A model generated the notes under the pieces. It saw only the letters and a program-made list of their open reading frames with translations. It searched no databases and was not told where the DNA came from. The position numbers and the translations under genes are program-made. From contig NC_088300.1 of assembly GCF_032854445.1 (NCBI RefSeq), positions 34,265,608 through 34,329,607 of the forward strand: DNA of 64,000 nt, given 5' to 3'. Shown here one piece after another: positions 12,801 to 60,480 of this stretch; within the stretch, counting starts at the first letter, position 1; every line of letters starts with the position of its first letter. This stretch comes from Liolophura sinensis. Lineage: Eukaryota > Mollusca > Polyplacophora > Chitonida > Chitonidae.

Positions 12801-14750
12801 AGCTTTTACAGATTTCTGTGATTTATGCTTGTTTTAGCGTTCAGTATCCCCAGTTTATTCAGTATCTATTGATGCACATATCTTTATATTTATTTGTTTC
12901 TTAAAGCATCTGCCCATATCTTTGTATTATACATTGTATCTAAAAGGTTCTGCATTTATAAGGTTATAAAAACATTTTGTTCAGCACACATGATTTTTTA
13001 TTTTCCTTTTTGTTTTATGCGAGAAAAACTTGATCAAACATGCATTTATTTTTTTTGAAACAACACCCTAAGGATATCTTAAAAAAAAATTACCCAACTT
13101 ATAGTATTTAAATAAATTTTAAGGATGAACTGTCATTGACAGTAAATACTACAGATAGTCTAAATTTGACCTAAGACAAAGCTGATTTTGATCTCTAAAT
13201 TGCTATTTTGTTCTTTACGAAATAACTTCTTTTCCATCTGTGGCTCTCAGGGGTGTTCAGTTTTGTAAAATCCTCCGAAATTTTGAGAGACAAGAGAAAT
13301 TAACTCCACTTAAAACCTTTAACGGGCATCAGAAACAGCAGTATTTCAAAGGATGGATATTACACAAGAATGACACCAGTAGTAATTGTTTTGGGGGTTT
13401 GGGGTTAGACATCAGACCAGAGCTTTGTCTGTATAAATGGATGAAGCTGAGTATAAAGAACCCTGTCACTTGTGATGCTGTCAAACTTCTTCTCTCTGTG
13501 GGACAGAAACAGTAGCAGAACCATAGAGTTAAAACTGCTATGCTCCCCTCTGATTGGCTTAAGTGAGGTTATCTGCAGTCTCCTGGCCATCTGATTGGCT
13601 ATCTTTAAGAGGGATTGTTTTATGTCTGTCAGACCCCTGGTACTGAAAGCTTTATATTCTATTTACCACTGTTCACAATGCTCTGATTAATAGAAGATGA
13701 CAAGCAGAGAGATAGCACCAACTTCTGCCCAAAGCTTTAAACTTCTGTTTATTTTTTCACTCCCTCTTTCATTGCCCCAACACTCCATAAAACAGCAGTT
13801 AAGGAAAATGAATTTCAGGACTGTGGACAATGATGTCATTCTTTCAGTAGATCATGGCAGATATTTTTTGGTAAAACTTTGCTGTGGAATACATAAGCAA
13901 GCCTTTGTAATTACTTAGTTTACTTAATATTTCTATATACAAGAGTTAGTCTTCGTCAGGGAGGTATAGTTGAATGTGAATTTTCAGAATGTAAAGCCTG
14001 TCAGTTGTGACAAGGGTTATGTAATGTATAAGTACAAATCTTTTTGTAGATAATAGTGACGTACAGTATTGTGAAAAATAAAATTATAAGCAAGAAAAAG
14101 TTGATAAATATCTGTGGTGTTCTTGAGGTCTAGTATTAATTCTTAGAGAGACATGAAAAGAACTGTCCCTATACATACGTTCTGACTTCTAACAAATGCT
14201 CTCGGTCTTTTGATGAAAAAAGGACTTCTTGTTAGTTAGTGAGTTAGTATGTTATGTGGTTTTTCTGTCTGTAACATATCCAAGAAGGAGTGAGAGGTGA
14301 TGAGGACTGTCAACAGCCTGATTACGTAATGACGAGACAGAATACAGGTCACATTTTTGTTTGAGCCCAGGTGTGGTGATAAACATCTTGTTGTTGTTGT
14401 ATTCCATGCGAAAGTACCAAGCAGTATAATTTGAACTTGTTGTACATGCTTGTTTCTTGGGGCGGATTGGGCATGATGATTATAAAGCTAAATATGCGAA
14501 TTATTACGACAGGCTGCTGCCGTGCATGAACTCTGGTGAGGTCTGCGGCGAGGCGGAACACTATGCTGCCTGTATCGCTTTTCTGTGTATTAGACACGAT
14601 GTTCTCTTGCCAAGTTCTGACAAGACAAGGCATTGGGGGAAGCAGGTCCTGCTAAAACCACATGGGTACATAATAAGTTAGGACAGAGGTAATCTCTCTC
14701 AGACCCAGTTCAAATGTCATTGACTTGCACTGGAAACCTTTTCAGTGGCT

Positions 14751-14781
<31 letters not shown>

Positions 14782-15518
14782 GGAAAGGAAAAAAAAAGAA
14801 AGAGGAAATCTTTTGTTTAAAAATGGATGTTGGCAGTTGTGAGTGGACAAGTCCCTTCAACACTGCCGGGGTTTAAGTTGATTCTCACATGTACAGTCAA
14901 TCATCTGTCAATTTGGCCTTCCCTTCAGCATCAACTCTGGCTGGCGTTAGGTCTTTCTTAAGCTAATGACGAGTCTTAAGGTGAAAGCATGAGGGCACCT
15001 ATACCATTGTCTTCTGTCAACTCTCCCCCTGGTCTCAGACAGGGACCACTCCTCCACACCTCTCACTACACAGGATGCTTCTGACAGACTATGTGTGATG
15101 GCTAGACCAAAGGCACCCTAGTCTTGGGAGACGCATTTCATAGAGGTTGGCCTAATAGATGGCTGTGCTGGTAAAAGCGATCCGGATAAGTAAGATGAAA
15201 ACTCATCTTAAGTAAGATGAACATTTATTTTTTTGATATTTAATTATTAATACCACACAAACCTTGTATGTCTCAGAGCTCCTTTTCAGTTTTGTGCTTT
15301 GTTGTCCTTACTTGTACTATTATTATTGTTTCCAGTATGGCAAAATAGTTTTGCTTGAATTCAATTTAGATACACGTTATTCATAGATTTCACTGACTTT
15401 TTGTTACTGTTAAGTGAAAATAATTTTCCTTTTTGTTATAAGAATCTTTGCTTGTGTTGCTTGCTATGTGGTGTGCATAAGCACATGTAGACACATGTAC
15501 CAGCATGATACAGTATTC
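12801..15518. other. Upstream non-coding DNA, third part
   Basis: AT-rich. Holds an A27 run (14751-14777) and two identical TGATTGGCT boxes 41 bp apart (13551, 13592). No coding region supported. Confidence 0.7.
14751..14777. repeat. Poly-A run (27 nt)
   Basis: Uninterrupted A run followed by an A/G-rich stretch. No retroelement body is recognisable upstream. Confidence 0.9.
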
Positions 15519-15953
15519 AAGGTGTGGAAATTCACATATCCACGTCCTCCACAATCAAGATGTGGAAATTCACATATCCACGTCCTCCACAATCAAGATG
15601 TGGAAATTCACATATCCACGTCCTCCACAATCAAGGTGTGGAAATTCACATAACCACGTCCTTCACAATCAAGATGTGGAAATTCACATATCCACGTCCT
15701 CCACAATCAAGGTGTGGAAATTCACATAACCATGTCCTCCACAATCAAGATGTGGAAATTCACATATCCATGTCCTCCACAATCAAGATGTGGAAATTCA
15801 CATATCCATGTCCTCCACAATCAAGATGTGGAAATTCACATAACCACGTCCTCCACAATCAAGATGTGGAAATTCACATATCCATGTCCTCCACAATCAA
15901 GATGTGGAAATTCACATATCCACGCCCTCCACAATCAAGGTGTGGAAATTTAC
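15519..15953 (+). repeat. 38-bp minisatellite, about 11.4 copies
   Basis: TGTGGAAA recurs exactly every 38 bp at 15523, 15561, 15599 and on to 15941. Units differ at few positions, mainly ATATCCACG versus ATAACCACG/CCATG and AAGATG versus AAGGTG. Each unit contains TGTGGA and its reverse complement TCCACA, so a single strand can fold into a short hairpin per unit. Since 38 is not a multiple of three, each forward frame reads through all three phases. No phase contains a stop, which gives a meaningless 194-codon ORF (15524-16108). High similarity between units suggests recent expansion or ongoing homogenisation. Confidence 0.97.
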
Positions 15954-17667
15954 GTTTTCATTCACTAAATGGTCCATATCCTTACCAGGCAGGCATAATC
16001 AAACTGAGGAAAATTTTGTTAATCTATCCACACCTCCCACTTATTCACAATTCCTGCTGTGTGATTACAACACCTCTGTTTCTCCTAACAACGCAACAGG
16101 GGCTGTAATTCCAGTGGAATTTTAGCGTGGGGGTTGGAAAATAAAATGTAAGCAGCTGAAAGTAGCCCAGCCCCGCATTTAGTCACGCTAGATTTAGTAT
16201 CAACTTGGCAACCGTGCAGTTAAAATCTCGACTATATCACCTTCACTCATCTGGCAGGCATTTGTCTTTTTTTTTCTTCTTGTTTTTGATGTCTGTGTCA
16301 GCACAGTCTTATCAACCACTTGCCCATCTTATCTTTTGAACCACTGAGTGAAATTTCAACTCTGACAGAAGATCTCAAGTCTTGAACTGTCTGAAGTATT
16401 GAGTTTTCTTTTTGTTGAGAGATTCAAGTCTGAAAATCACATAATGGCCTCTTTCTCCACAGTTTGTTGCAGTAAAACCTTTAAAACATGACCGAAATGT
16501 GAGTGACATATTGTATATCAGTAATTTACCAGTGCATGTTAAAGTGGCAATTGGTCTTGATAGAGGAGTCACAACTACATATTACACTGGCAGAAGTTTA
16601 TCTTGACAACTTTGTGGATTTGGATATCACAGCATACAAAATTTACCATTGTGCCGTTGTTTCTTTTGATATGTTCTAGAACTGTTCAACAGCGATTAAT
16701 CCCAGTAACTGTTTTTTTTTTTTTATGCATGAAAAAAAATCTTGATTATTTTATATTACCTGTAGACAAGTCAGTCAGTGAGTTTTACTTTTGAACTGAT
16801 TAGGGAGAGTGATCAGGGGTGTTTTTTTTCATTCTTTACTGAATTGGAAATTTTGTCATACATCACAGAATTTCATTTATCAAAGTCTTGGAAATGGTGA
16901 TGATTTAATTCTTCATGTGTGAAAGAAAGGGAAGAAGTTAATGTGGAAAGTTGTAATATGTATTCAACTGGAGTCTGAAAGTTGAAAATATATAGTTTAT
17001 ATCAAAACCGTACCTTTTTTTTTTTTTTTTACTTGCTTCTCAGTTAACTCAACCCATTCTGTCACTTTCCATACTCCTAAAGTTTAAACTGGCAAATGTA
17101 CAGAACTTAAGTATCTAAGTATCTAATCTTGACCCTTGCATAGACAATGAATTTCTTGAGCCTAGGCTGTAACTATGTTAAGTATACAAGCTTGGCCAGA
17201 GATGGAGAGGTCTTGTATTTACATGGTCTGTATACAGCAGTTATAGACTCACTTTTCGATGTGTCAGGGAAGAGTTAAATATTTACAGGACTCTGTGACA
17301 GTTTATCAGGCCGATTCTGCGGTAATCTGGCTTGTTGAGACAGTTTTCATTGGTGATTGTTTACCAGCAGTCACCTCAGATTGTCCAGGCCTGTGTTTTA
17401 GCTCGTTTGATGCTGACATTTTATGATGGAATTTTTATTCCGTTTGGGTGGTTTTGTTTGAAGAGATCTTAATCCAAAGTTTAAGTCTGGGAGAAATGAA
17501 CTTAATGCAGAATCGGCCAGAAAGAAAACAAATGCAATTTGAGCTAAATGTTGCGTGTTAGTCACCTGTGCAAGTTATGGGATAAATTTGTATTTTAAAC
17601 ATTACATTCACCTTCTGCATCTAGGAAAAAATAAGTCCAAGGTTTGTTCCACCAGCCTCTCCCCTTC

Positions 17668-17688
17668 AAAAAAAAAAAAAAAAAAAAA
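17668..17688. repeat. Poly-A run (21 nt)
   Basis: Uninterrupted A run with no recognisable element attached. Confidence 0.9.
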
Positions 17689-18520
17689 GAACACTGTTAT
17701 TCTAAATTGTGTAAATAAACAACTCTTAAATCAGTTTGGTTAAACATGTTTTTACATACCTTTCCATATTATCATTTACAACTGTCAAACTTTTTGGCCT
17801 AAAGATCAAATAAGATCAATTTAAATACCTGTTACAAAGCCATTTAGAATTCAAGACTCCGATGAAATAAAGCTTGGGATCAATCATTTTGATGACTTGT
17901 TTAATACTTTATACTTTTACTCCCCAAGTGGCAATTGGAATTTTTTTAAAGGTTTTTTTATTTCTTTTTTTTTTTTTTCACTCTCTGCGGACGCAAAGTT
18001 TTAGCTGATTTCCTTATTTTCCCTGAGGTCTATATGGGGAAGAAAAAGTGATGCGGTAATGTCACTTGTGGCAGCCATGGATTTACAGGTGGCAGGATAA
18101 GGATAAACTTGACAGGGTCTCATTGTTTTAGATTCTCAAGGGAATCATAATGGCTGTTTTTACAGGAAGAGACGAGTAAAGATTTGCCAAAGTGGAGACA
18201 GGACTAAATAAGTGTGGAAATAATCAATTCATTCTCCAGAGAGTAGGACATTTATGGAGAAAAATTCCACTGCTCTAGCTGTCTACTGCTTTTCACACTA
18301 GGTTTTATGCAGATGATATACCTTCAGGGTTTTCTCTGTGCCCGAGCTCAGTTGTATTCTGACATTCCATTTAAATAATTGAAACTGACATGTAAAGTTT
18401 AAGTAAAACATGTTTGTAATACTATCACAGCATTGCATTTTTTTTGTACAGTAAAATGTTTAAGTATTAAACATGTATATTTTGTGCATCATTTGTCTGA
18501 TCATTCGTTCCTCCGTCTTA

Positions 18521-18567
18521 CAAGTGACATATTTTTGAGTACAGGCTAAAACACTAATCAAATAAAT
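18521..18567 (+). mobile_element. SINE 3' tail fragment
   Basis: TTTTTGAGTACAGGCTAAAACACTAATCAAATAAAT closely follows the 3' end of the full SINE at 40488-40759 (TTTTTGAGTACGGCGTAAAACACC and on). Only the last 45 or so bases are recognisable, so this is a decayed or severely 5'-truncated copy. Confidence 0.7.
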
Positions 18568-19359
18568 CCCCTGATCATGCCTTTACCCCATGCCAAAAAA
18601 TGAACGCCATCATACAAGCAAAGTTCTCAACAATGGCGTTAAAACTACTATTGCTCATTCAGTCATGCCATAGTTGTATGATTATGTGATGATAAGTTAT
18701 TGTGTTCCACATGTTTGTGGAAGGTGATGATGGTATAGGCCAATAAAACTCTTGTCCATTATTTATTTCTGGATTTTTGTATTTGTGGAGAACATGACTT
18801 TTAAAAGCTGCATGCATCATCGTATTTAATAATGTCAGTGAAAATGTCAGAAAAAAATGATTTTGCATGCATTTCCTGGTGTGACTTCCTGAGCTGTTGT
18901 GATTGGTTCAAACCTTCAGATTGGCAATGTTTTACATAAATTCGATTGTGTCTTTCGTGTGTGATTTATGGCCTCTCTCCTAGTGTTTTATATCATTCTC
19001 CAGGGTCTTTTGTGTCCGGCCATCCACGAATAGCTCCATTCTTTGTTGCTCCTTTGTTTTGTGGTGTTTATCACTGAAGCTTAGGCATTTATTCTGCTCC
19101 ATAATTCAAGCTTGATTGATCAGAAACAGATGCAAGGGCCATTGAAATGTCATCATAAATATTTATTAATTACATTTTACCTACCTACCTGAGAGAGAGG
19201 ATAGGGTGTGGTGGCGAACCTTGTAAACACTGGCCTTCTTCATGCCCCAGGCTCTACTGTTTAACATATAAACACTCTTTTGTTTGTGTCAACTGATATT
19301 GTGGAAGAATTTTAATATTCAGTGAATGGTTCTTCTGAAAATGCTTGATTGATTTCTCA

Positions 19360-20110
19360 GTGCTCGGTGTCGAGGTGCGAAAAGTTATGGCTAGTCGAGG
19401 CAAAGCTGACAGAAGATATCCTCATTTAAGCATTCTCCGACACTCCAATTGTAACCGATAAAAACCTCGTTATTGATTCAGCAGTACATTCATACGGCAG
19501 CACAGGCTGAGGAAAATTAGGATGTTCTCCGTAGCAGCAGACTGGCAATACACACTCTATTGAAGTACGAAGAGTCTTTGTGGAAGAGTTTTAACCATGT
19601 GATGAGTTGGCAAGGCCTAATACTAACTCCGACCTTTTCTCAATTAGGCTGCACAATACCTGTACACCATTCCTCTTCTACGAGCTCTTATCAGCATGTA
19701 AATATTTCACCACGGTTTTTCTGATGCCCCCCTCTTTTTTTTTTATTTTCCACCCTGCTCAGAGAAATCGCAAGGACACGTTTGGGAATTGGCCGACAAT
19801 AACTCCTGATGGAATTGTTTTGTCTGATAGTTCATCTATCAATAATAGATCACCATGGCAGAGAAGGTTCTCGTGTTGTAGAGGCTTATCACAGGCGTTG
19901 ACAAGAGGCTCTCACCTGAACCAGTGATTCTCCTCTTGATTAGGGCCGATCAGAAATCAAGCATGGCCACAGATCGACAACTTACCTCATGGAAAACTTG
20001 ATCCCTTTTTAGATGGGCGGAAAATTGAGAAGATTGCCCAAAGGATGGGGCGTAATTAATTTCAGACTGTTTCCACTCAAGCCTGCCTGTTGTCTTGATC
20101 ACCACTGTTC
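19360..20110. promoter_or_regulatory. Candidate cis-regulatory region just upstream of the first coding exon
   Basis: More balanced, CpG-containing sequence with GGTGTCGAGGTGCG, GTAACCGATAAAAACC, TTATTGATTCAGC, CTATCAATAATAGATC and CTTGATTAGGGCCGATC. A strong acceptor-like tract (TATTTTCCACCCTGCTCAG, AG at about 19762) could mark a 5' UTR exon. The block may be an enhancer in the 5' intron or contain an untranslated exon. Conservation with related species would decide. Confidence 0.3.
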
Positions 20111-20560
20111 ACAGAGCTGTTTGTGATGTCGTGCATTTTTTATTACGACGGCACAGATCTCTGCCACTTTTGTAGCCACCATTGTCGATGCTGGAATTTT
20201 TTTTGCTTTGTTTTTCACCTTTTTTTTTTTTTTGTTTAAGCTTTTGTTTTTTTTTTTTCTTTGTTTCAAGTCAGTGTGGCCTTAACAATTCCTGCAGTAT
20301 TGTAACAGTAGTCAGGCCCTCATTGTCAAAGCGTAAACACTTACCTGTATTTCAGCTTAGCGCCCCCTTGGGACGTGACAACAGGGCTGCAGGCACTGGT
20401 GCGGTGGCTTTTGTCACTTAAGTAAGCAGCGGCAAACAGTCGAACCATCTCCCGATGGAGGTTGAGAAAAAGCCTAAATGATTATCAATTATGTATAATT
20501 AATCAAGGTACAGCTCAAACAGACACTGCTTATCCATTCCACCCTTTTGTTTCGTTGCAG
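20111..20560. other. Proximal 5' intron / splice acceptor region of SoxD
   Basis: T-rich tracts (20197-20260), then ordinary sequence ending in CCCTTTTGTTTCGTTGCAG, the acceptor for the first coding exon at 20561. No promoter motif is evident, and the acceptor implies that transcription starts further upstream. Confidence 0.6.
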
Positions 20561-20564
20561 GGAT

Positions 20565-55217
<34,653 letters not shown>

Positions 55218-56345
55218 TTTCCTCTTCATGCCGACACCAGGTGGTGCTTTCTCGCATTTACAGCATTTTCTTCCTATACTATGAGATGGAAAAAGAGCAT
55301 CCTGAGGAAGGATTTTTCGTAAAGTAAACATGAAGAAAGAGAAACAAGAAAAGAGGGAAGTTCATTTGTTTGTTATTCTTTCTTTCCTTTGTCATTTTTC
55401 AGAACTTTCGTGAATACATTGTACAGGTCACATGTTGAAATGAACCCACCATTTTATACTGCGTTGGTGCTAGGTACAGCTGATGTAATGGTAGAGGCAG
55501 CCGAGAAATTGAAAACACTAGTTATTTACACTTGGAGGAGACTTGAGTTCAGTCAGTCCTGCCACAAATTAGCAATAATAGTATGAGAAGATGAAATGTC
55601 CTCAGAATTTTTGTCCCCATTTTTATCCATTTTTTTTTTTTTTTTATAGATGATATATTGGTATATATTTCGTACATTTTACAAATTTTTCATTTTTTGA
55701 CATTCGCTAACCCTAGTGTTGGTGAGCAGGCCATTGTAGATATGATATTATGCAGAAATCTAATCTTATCCAGATAACCCATGCTATAGTTGCCTTTCAT
55801 ATATATACATATATATATACTCCACTTTTGTAGACAAGGCTGTTGTCGTCAACTACGACAATCGTTTGCTTTTGTAATATAGGCGCCTAACTGCTTGGAC
55901 ATCCCCAGGATTTTGACTGGCTAATTCTGAACCAGAATGTGCCTGGGAAGTGTCTGTTTAATCAGACCCTGCCTTTGACTGGGGGCAAAGGTGATGAGAA
56001 ATTGCGTATGCGGCCATAAACACATTGGACATAATTACTATACATGTAAAACGAAGCCTGAGTGGCTGAGCACTGAACAGCTGTCTGCCAATCAGAGCCA
56101 GTGTACCAGACAAGAAGAAATATGATTGGCCATAATACTCACTCATAATGTTGGGGAGTGAAAACTAACCAGACATTTCATTGGTTACATTATGACCTTG
56201 CTTGACCTATCACAGAGCTTTACCTAAAGCTTACTGGATTAAATCCTATGTATACTTAGTATGCTGTAAACAGTGCTGCCATTTTGACACATCACTGAGT
56301 TGTCAGTGATACACTGGTTCTATATCGTATAATATGTTATGAATG

Positions 56346-56366
56346 ATAATAATAATAATAATAATA
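56346..56366. repeat. (AAT)n microsatellite
   Basis: Six to seven AAT units in the probable 3' UTR. Confidence 0.85.
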
Positions 56367-56730
56367 TTATGTGATAGAAAGCATTGTTATGTTTTCTGTT
56401 TTAGTTCTATATGCATGTGGTAAAGAGTTTTGCATCGTTTTATGTTTCTTTTTGACGTTGTACAAGTACAGAAGTAATGAATAAGTTAATTTTGGCCTTC
56501 ATCTGTGCCATTATAATAATTGTTTTACCCCTTTATCACCCCTACATGTACTTGTAATTAGTGGTAGCTTCCATGTGTAGAGATGGTCCGTGCCATATTG
56601 TGGTGGAAGGGGTGTGATAGGAGGTAAAGAAATGTTTGTCTGGCAGATTAATTCTGAAGATTGTTAATCTACATCACATACATGTACAGTGTGTAATTGC
56701 CTAAAATGGCTTCATGAATGCAACTTGTTC

Positions 56731-56749
56731 TGTGTGTGTGTGTGTGTGT
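56731..56749. repeat. (TG)n microsatellite
   Basis: About nine TG units in the probable 3' UTR, followed by T-rich sequence. Confidence 0.9.
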
Positions 56750-56933
56750 TTTTGTTTTTTTCTTTTTTTATTTGTTTTTTTTTTAAACAGTTTCTGTCTA
56801 TATGTGTCATCTTGTTTGCCTTAATTTAAGAAGGGATTTGGTGGGGGAAAATTAACAGTGCTTTCAAAAATGACAATGAATGTGTTCAGTATACAAAATG
56901 ACCAACTCAATATAATTTTTGCTTTGATCCCCA

Positions 56934-56954
56934 CCCCCCCCCCCCCCCCCCCCC
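56934..56954. repeat. Poly-C run (21 nt)
   Basis: C run in the probable 3' UTR; length likely uncertain. Confidence 0.9.
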
Positions 56955-58510
56955 GCCATTCCCTGCAAAAAACGTACTTTTCAGGGTACGTTTGACTTTA
57001 CATTTTAAATTTATGAGAATCCCACCTTTCTCTTAAATCTGTAAAAATTCTGACATAAATTTGTGATCCTACATTTTATTGCTCCAAACAGGTCATTCTT
57101 CTGAAAATAATGTGTCTACATTTCCAGAATATTTAACCACCTTCTATATTTTGTTTGTTTTCTTAATTTATCTATTTTAAGTTTTGCAAGGTGCAACTAA
57201 TAAGGGTCATCAATCTCTGTCTCTCTTTTTTTTTTTTTTTTTTGGTTTTTAATTTTTTTTTTTTTTTGTAATTTCTTGTTTTCAAAATGAAGAACCATGA
57301 CAAACCCACACCCGAATATCAAAGTCCATATTTCGCTGCATTCTTTTTAACATTTATTGCTCAATTTTTTCACGGTCTCTTATTTATGTTATCATGTTAA
57401 TATTAAAAGTTAATTGTTGTGGTCTACGCATTTTGATCATGCCAATCATATAGTGTGAACGAAACATTTGTCATCTTATGTTATTTTATGTTTAATTTTA
57501 TTGAGGAAAATGATGCACAGGCAAGTAGTGTAGTGGTGTTGAAATGAGAATAATATTAAATGACATTTTGTTTTTTTTTTTTTGGTTCATTTTGTGGGTA
57601 TTTTAAGAGTATTTTTGTTGCCATGGTTATTAGTTACAGGATTGTCTTATTTTTTCTTTGTCACGCGCTCACATTCAGTTTTGTCCCAGTGTATCAAGAC
57701 TTGAGAGCTAGAGTTATGTCCCCTTGTCTGTTTCCAGTGACCTGAATTCAAGTTATTGCCTACCCATCCTGATGGCGAATATCAGGGCCGGACCATCAAA
57801 AATGGCGTGGTTTGCGCATTTTTGTGGATAGATTTTTTTTTTGTTGTGTATTTTTTTTCCAATATGTTGGTGTGACTTAATTAATGCTGTATTTTTATGA
57901 TTTCTTTCATTTTAAGATAATCTTTCAACCACTTTTCACCTCCTTTCTAGTTTTCAGTTGACGTGGCCGTAATGGCTGAACCCACTCCAATGTTAATGTC
58001 AAACACAAAGGGCATAATTAATACCTCTTTTATAACTGCATTTTCATTGTGTTCCTACATATTGTAATCATTTAGTTTCTCATTATCGTAGCTCAGCTTT
58101 TGGTTTTTTTCCTTACAAAGCTCAAAAAAAAAAGCTCTTACAGAGGTCAGCTTTATTTCAGATTTCGTTCAAACAGATCAGTCAGTATGGACACTTTCAT
58201 ATTTAAGTTTTGCTCAGCATGTATAGTAGGCAAGGTAATGAAGTGAAGCTATGTGCATGCTTTCATTTGTTTTCTTTGCATTGCATTGCCTGAATCAAGC
58301 AGTTACAGGAGGTACAGCATCTATGTTTCATAATGCAGTCAGTTCATCTGTACTCTGTCGTCATAAAGTTACCAGCTATTTTGAGTCCACAAGACACTGA
58401 CACCAGCCTTTTGAATCATTTATTGTTCACAACTTGATTTGCATAAGCTACAATTATGAATTCGAACTGTACTGTTCTGTGTATTTCAATTGTGCGGGTA
58501 TCATTTACAA

Positions 58511-58516
58511 AATAAA
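58511..58516 (+). terminator. Candidate polyadenylation signal AATAAA
   Basis: Canonical AATAAA, the first after the SoxD stop codon. A GT/T-rich segment (GGGCTTGTTTTTTCTCCTGT) follows 25-45 nt later, as expected of a cleavage and polyadenylation site. Use of this site is inferred. Confidence 0.5.
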
Positions 58517-59564
58517 ATTTGTCGCCCATGTATGGGCTTGTTTTTTCTCCTGTGTTAAACAATTCGACTGTTGTGTTTGGAAATGTATACAACTAAGTTC
58601 TGGTTAACTGGTTTTTATGCTAAATGGACCAACTTTATTTGATTGTTATGAAAGAGTGCATGTTTAGTGTTTATTCTATAGAGATTTTCTCCATTCTAGA
58701 GTTTCCATTTTTCTCTGTATAATCTACACAGCCTGAAAGAGCATTCTGCATATGTTTAGGAAATTCACTCCAATTGGTTGGTCTTTCAGCTTTATAGCCA
58801 ATCATAAAGGCCCTTGTATGCAAGGCTATGTAAACTGTCAAATGAAAACTTAGCAAATGAAAACAGTTGTTACATCTCACTATCTGTAATCAGATGGTTT
58901 AGTCAGAAAACATAGCTCTTGTACTTAGACAAGTTAGTTCCCATTTTGTCATTACCATAAGGTTAATGATTGTGTTTGTTTGTTTTTTGGGGGTTTTTTT
59001 AAATTAACATGGCCTTTACGCTGTTGGCTCTTATTTCACGAGCCATCCGTTTATAACACAGGGTCTTTTATCGGAATGAGTCAGTCGACAGCTATGCATA
59101 ATGCTACAACACCAGTGTCTTGTTGTCAAAACACACTCCTGTTACGGAAGCTAACCCTTCGTCTTCAAACAATTTGTTTTTCCTCCACTCGCACCTTGTA
59201 ACATATCGCCGTTTTTCATAATACGTCTGCTCATGAACTTCATTCGACAGTGGCATTGAGACCTTTTTGGAATGGAACACACTTGTTTAAAATCATCATT
59301 GTCTGTCCTATTGGAGATTTTGGGCAGGCCCTTTTTTGTATACCATTGTACGTAAATGCGTTTATGGTTGTATGAGTGTACTGCGCCGTGTCTGCGAGCC
59401 TGGTGAAAATCACGCCAGCCTGGCATCTCTCATCAAGGACTGCTCCTGATCAGAGCTCCGTATTATGTGATAGATTAAAAGAAATAAAATACATAGATGA
59501 CTGGAAAAAAGGCACCTCTTCACTTGTTATTTTTACATGCCTATGTGTACGGGAAACTGTTTAA

Positions 59565-59971
59565 TGGCCAAGTGGTATAAATTGCTCCGCTGGATACTAC
59601 CCAGCCTTTAATGGCAAGGTCAGGTGTTTGAATCCAGCCGCTATAGGGAATCGCATATGGCTTTACCTTGGGAATTTATACACCATTGTTTGATTGTTAA
59701 AAGCTACCGTTAAAATAAGTAAAAATATTACTCCGTTAAGCCAAATGCGTTGAGCTTCTTACCTGGGTCATAAAGATGGATTCAATGGCTATTACATATG
59801 AGGTATTTGTTCATTCCAAGCCTCGTGCACAGGATCTCTGGTATTTCTCCAGCTTAGTGTCAGTCACCAACAGCGCTCTGGTTTCCTGCAATCATGTGAA
59901 AAACATCACGCGATGTTAAACAGCAATTGAGTATGGCGTAAAACAGCAATTAAACAAATAAATAAACAAAC
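59565..59971 (+). mobile_element. tRNA-derived SINE, second head type
   Basis: Starts with a good A box TGGCCAAGTGGT (59565), has a B box GTGTTTGAATCC (59624-59635), and ends GAGTATGGCGTAAAACAGC with an A-rich (AAAC/AAAT)n tail. The 3' end matches the SINE at 40488, but the head and middle differ, so the two appear to share a tail with different 5' parts. No clear target-site duplication was seen. Not a functional tRNA gene: box spacing is too large and no cloverleaf is evident. Confidence 0.75.
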
Positions 59972-60408
59972 ATAGTTGAATTCATCCGTCCCTAGATCAG
60001 CTTTGACTCTGCCTTCTAACAGCAGAGACCAAAACACGACGACAGAGCTCGTGTGCATATCCTATCATGAGGCTTGAGATTCAACAGGAATCGGTCATGC
60101 ACAAGAATTTAAAGGCGAAAATTTTAGTATTTCCGATACTCAGGTACTCCTGATACTCTCCACAAAAGGGTGTAGACCATGAACTTTTGGGTCAGTTATT
60201 AATGGGTTTACTATCTGGTGTCTTTGGTATAGTGTTCCAGTGAGGCATCACTACATTAACAGGATCACAGTATACTCCAATATTCTTGGCGCATTGTTAC
60301 AAATGTTAATTAGTATATAACTGTAGGAGAATTGCACCAATACAAATGCTTCGACTGTAGGAGAATGGCAGTAACACCTGGGCCCATATTTATCAAGCAG
60401 CTTAAAGA

Positions 60409-60480
60409 CTGCCCGTCGTCGTATAAGTGAAACATACTTGAGTACGACGTTAAACGCCCGGTCAAATAAATAAATAAATT
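60409..60480 (+). mobile_element. SINE 3' fragment
   Basis: CGTCGTATAAGTGAAACATA, then CTTGAGTACGACGTTAAACG and an (AAAT)n tail: the last 70 or so bases of the SINE type seen at 40488. Confidence 0.8.

Larger units (their letters stand above)
15954..19359. other. Upstream non-coding DNA, fourth part
   Basis: AT-rich with T runs (17014-17030, 17967-17979) and an A21 run (17668-17688). It holds a SINE tail remnant at 18521-18567. No coding region supported. Confidence 0.7.
55218..58535 (+). other. Probable SoxD 3' UTR (about 3.3 kb)
   Basis: AT-rich, ORF-poor sequence directly after the SoxD stop. The first AATAAA downstream of the stop is at 58511, followed by a T/GT-rich stretch, so a UTR of about 3.3 kb is the simplest reading; long 3' UTRs are typical of SOX5/6 genes. 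It contains a GT repeat (56731-56749), an AAT repeat (56346-56366), a C21 run (56934-56954), T-rich tracts around 57228-57268, and a small cluster of CCAAT-type boxes (56087-56190). Shorter isoforms ending near ATTAAA variants at about 57403 or 57552 are possible. Confidence 0.6.

Noticed and set aside
15519-15953. CRISPR array
   Set aside because: The units are contiguous 38-bp copies with no unique spacers, in animal DNA.
15524-16108. 194-codon ORF in the 38-bp repeat region
   Set aside because: It arises because the repeat lacks stops in every forward phase. The product is a phase-cycled repeat with no domain, and two other frames are equally open.
20547-20564. Upstream ATG giving six extra N-terminal residues of SoxD
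   Set aside because: These codons lie in the intron, before the CAG acceptor at 20558-20560. The MSSKR start at 20565 matches the family.
59565-59640. tRNA gene
   Set aside because: A and B boxes are present, but spacing is too large for a tRNA, there is no cloverleaf, and the sequence continues into a SINE body and tail.
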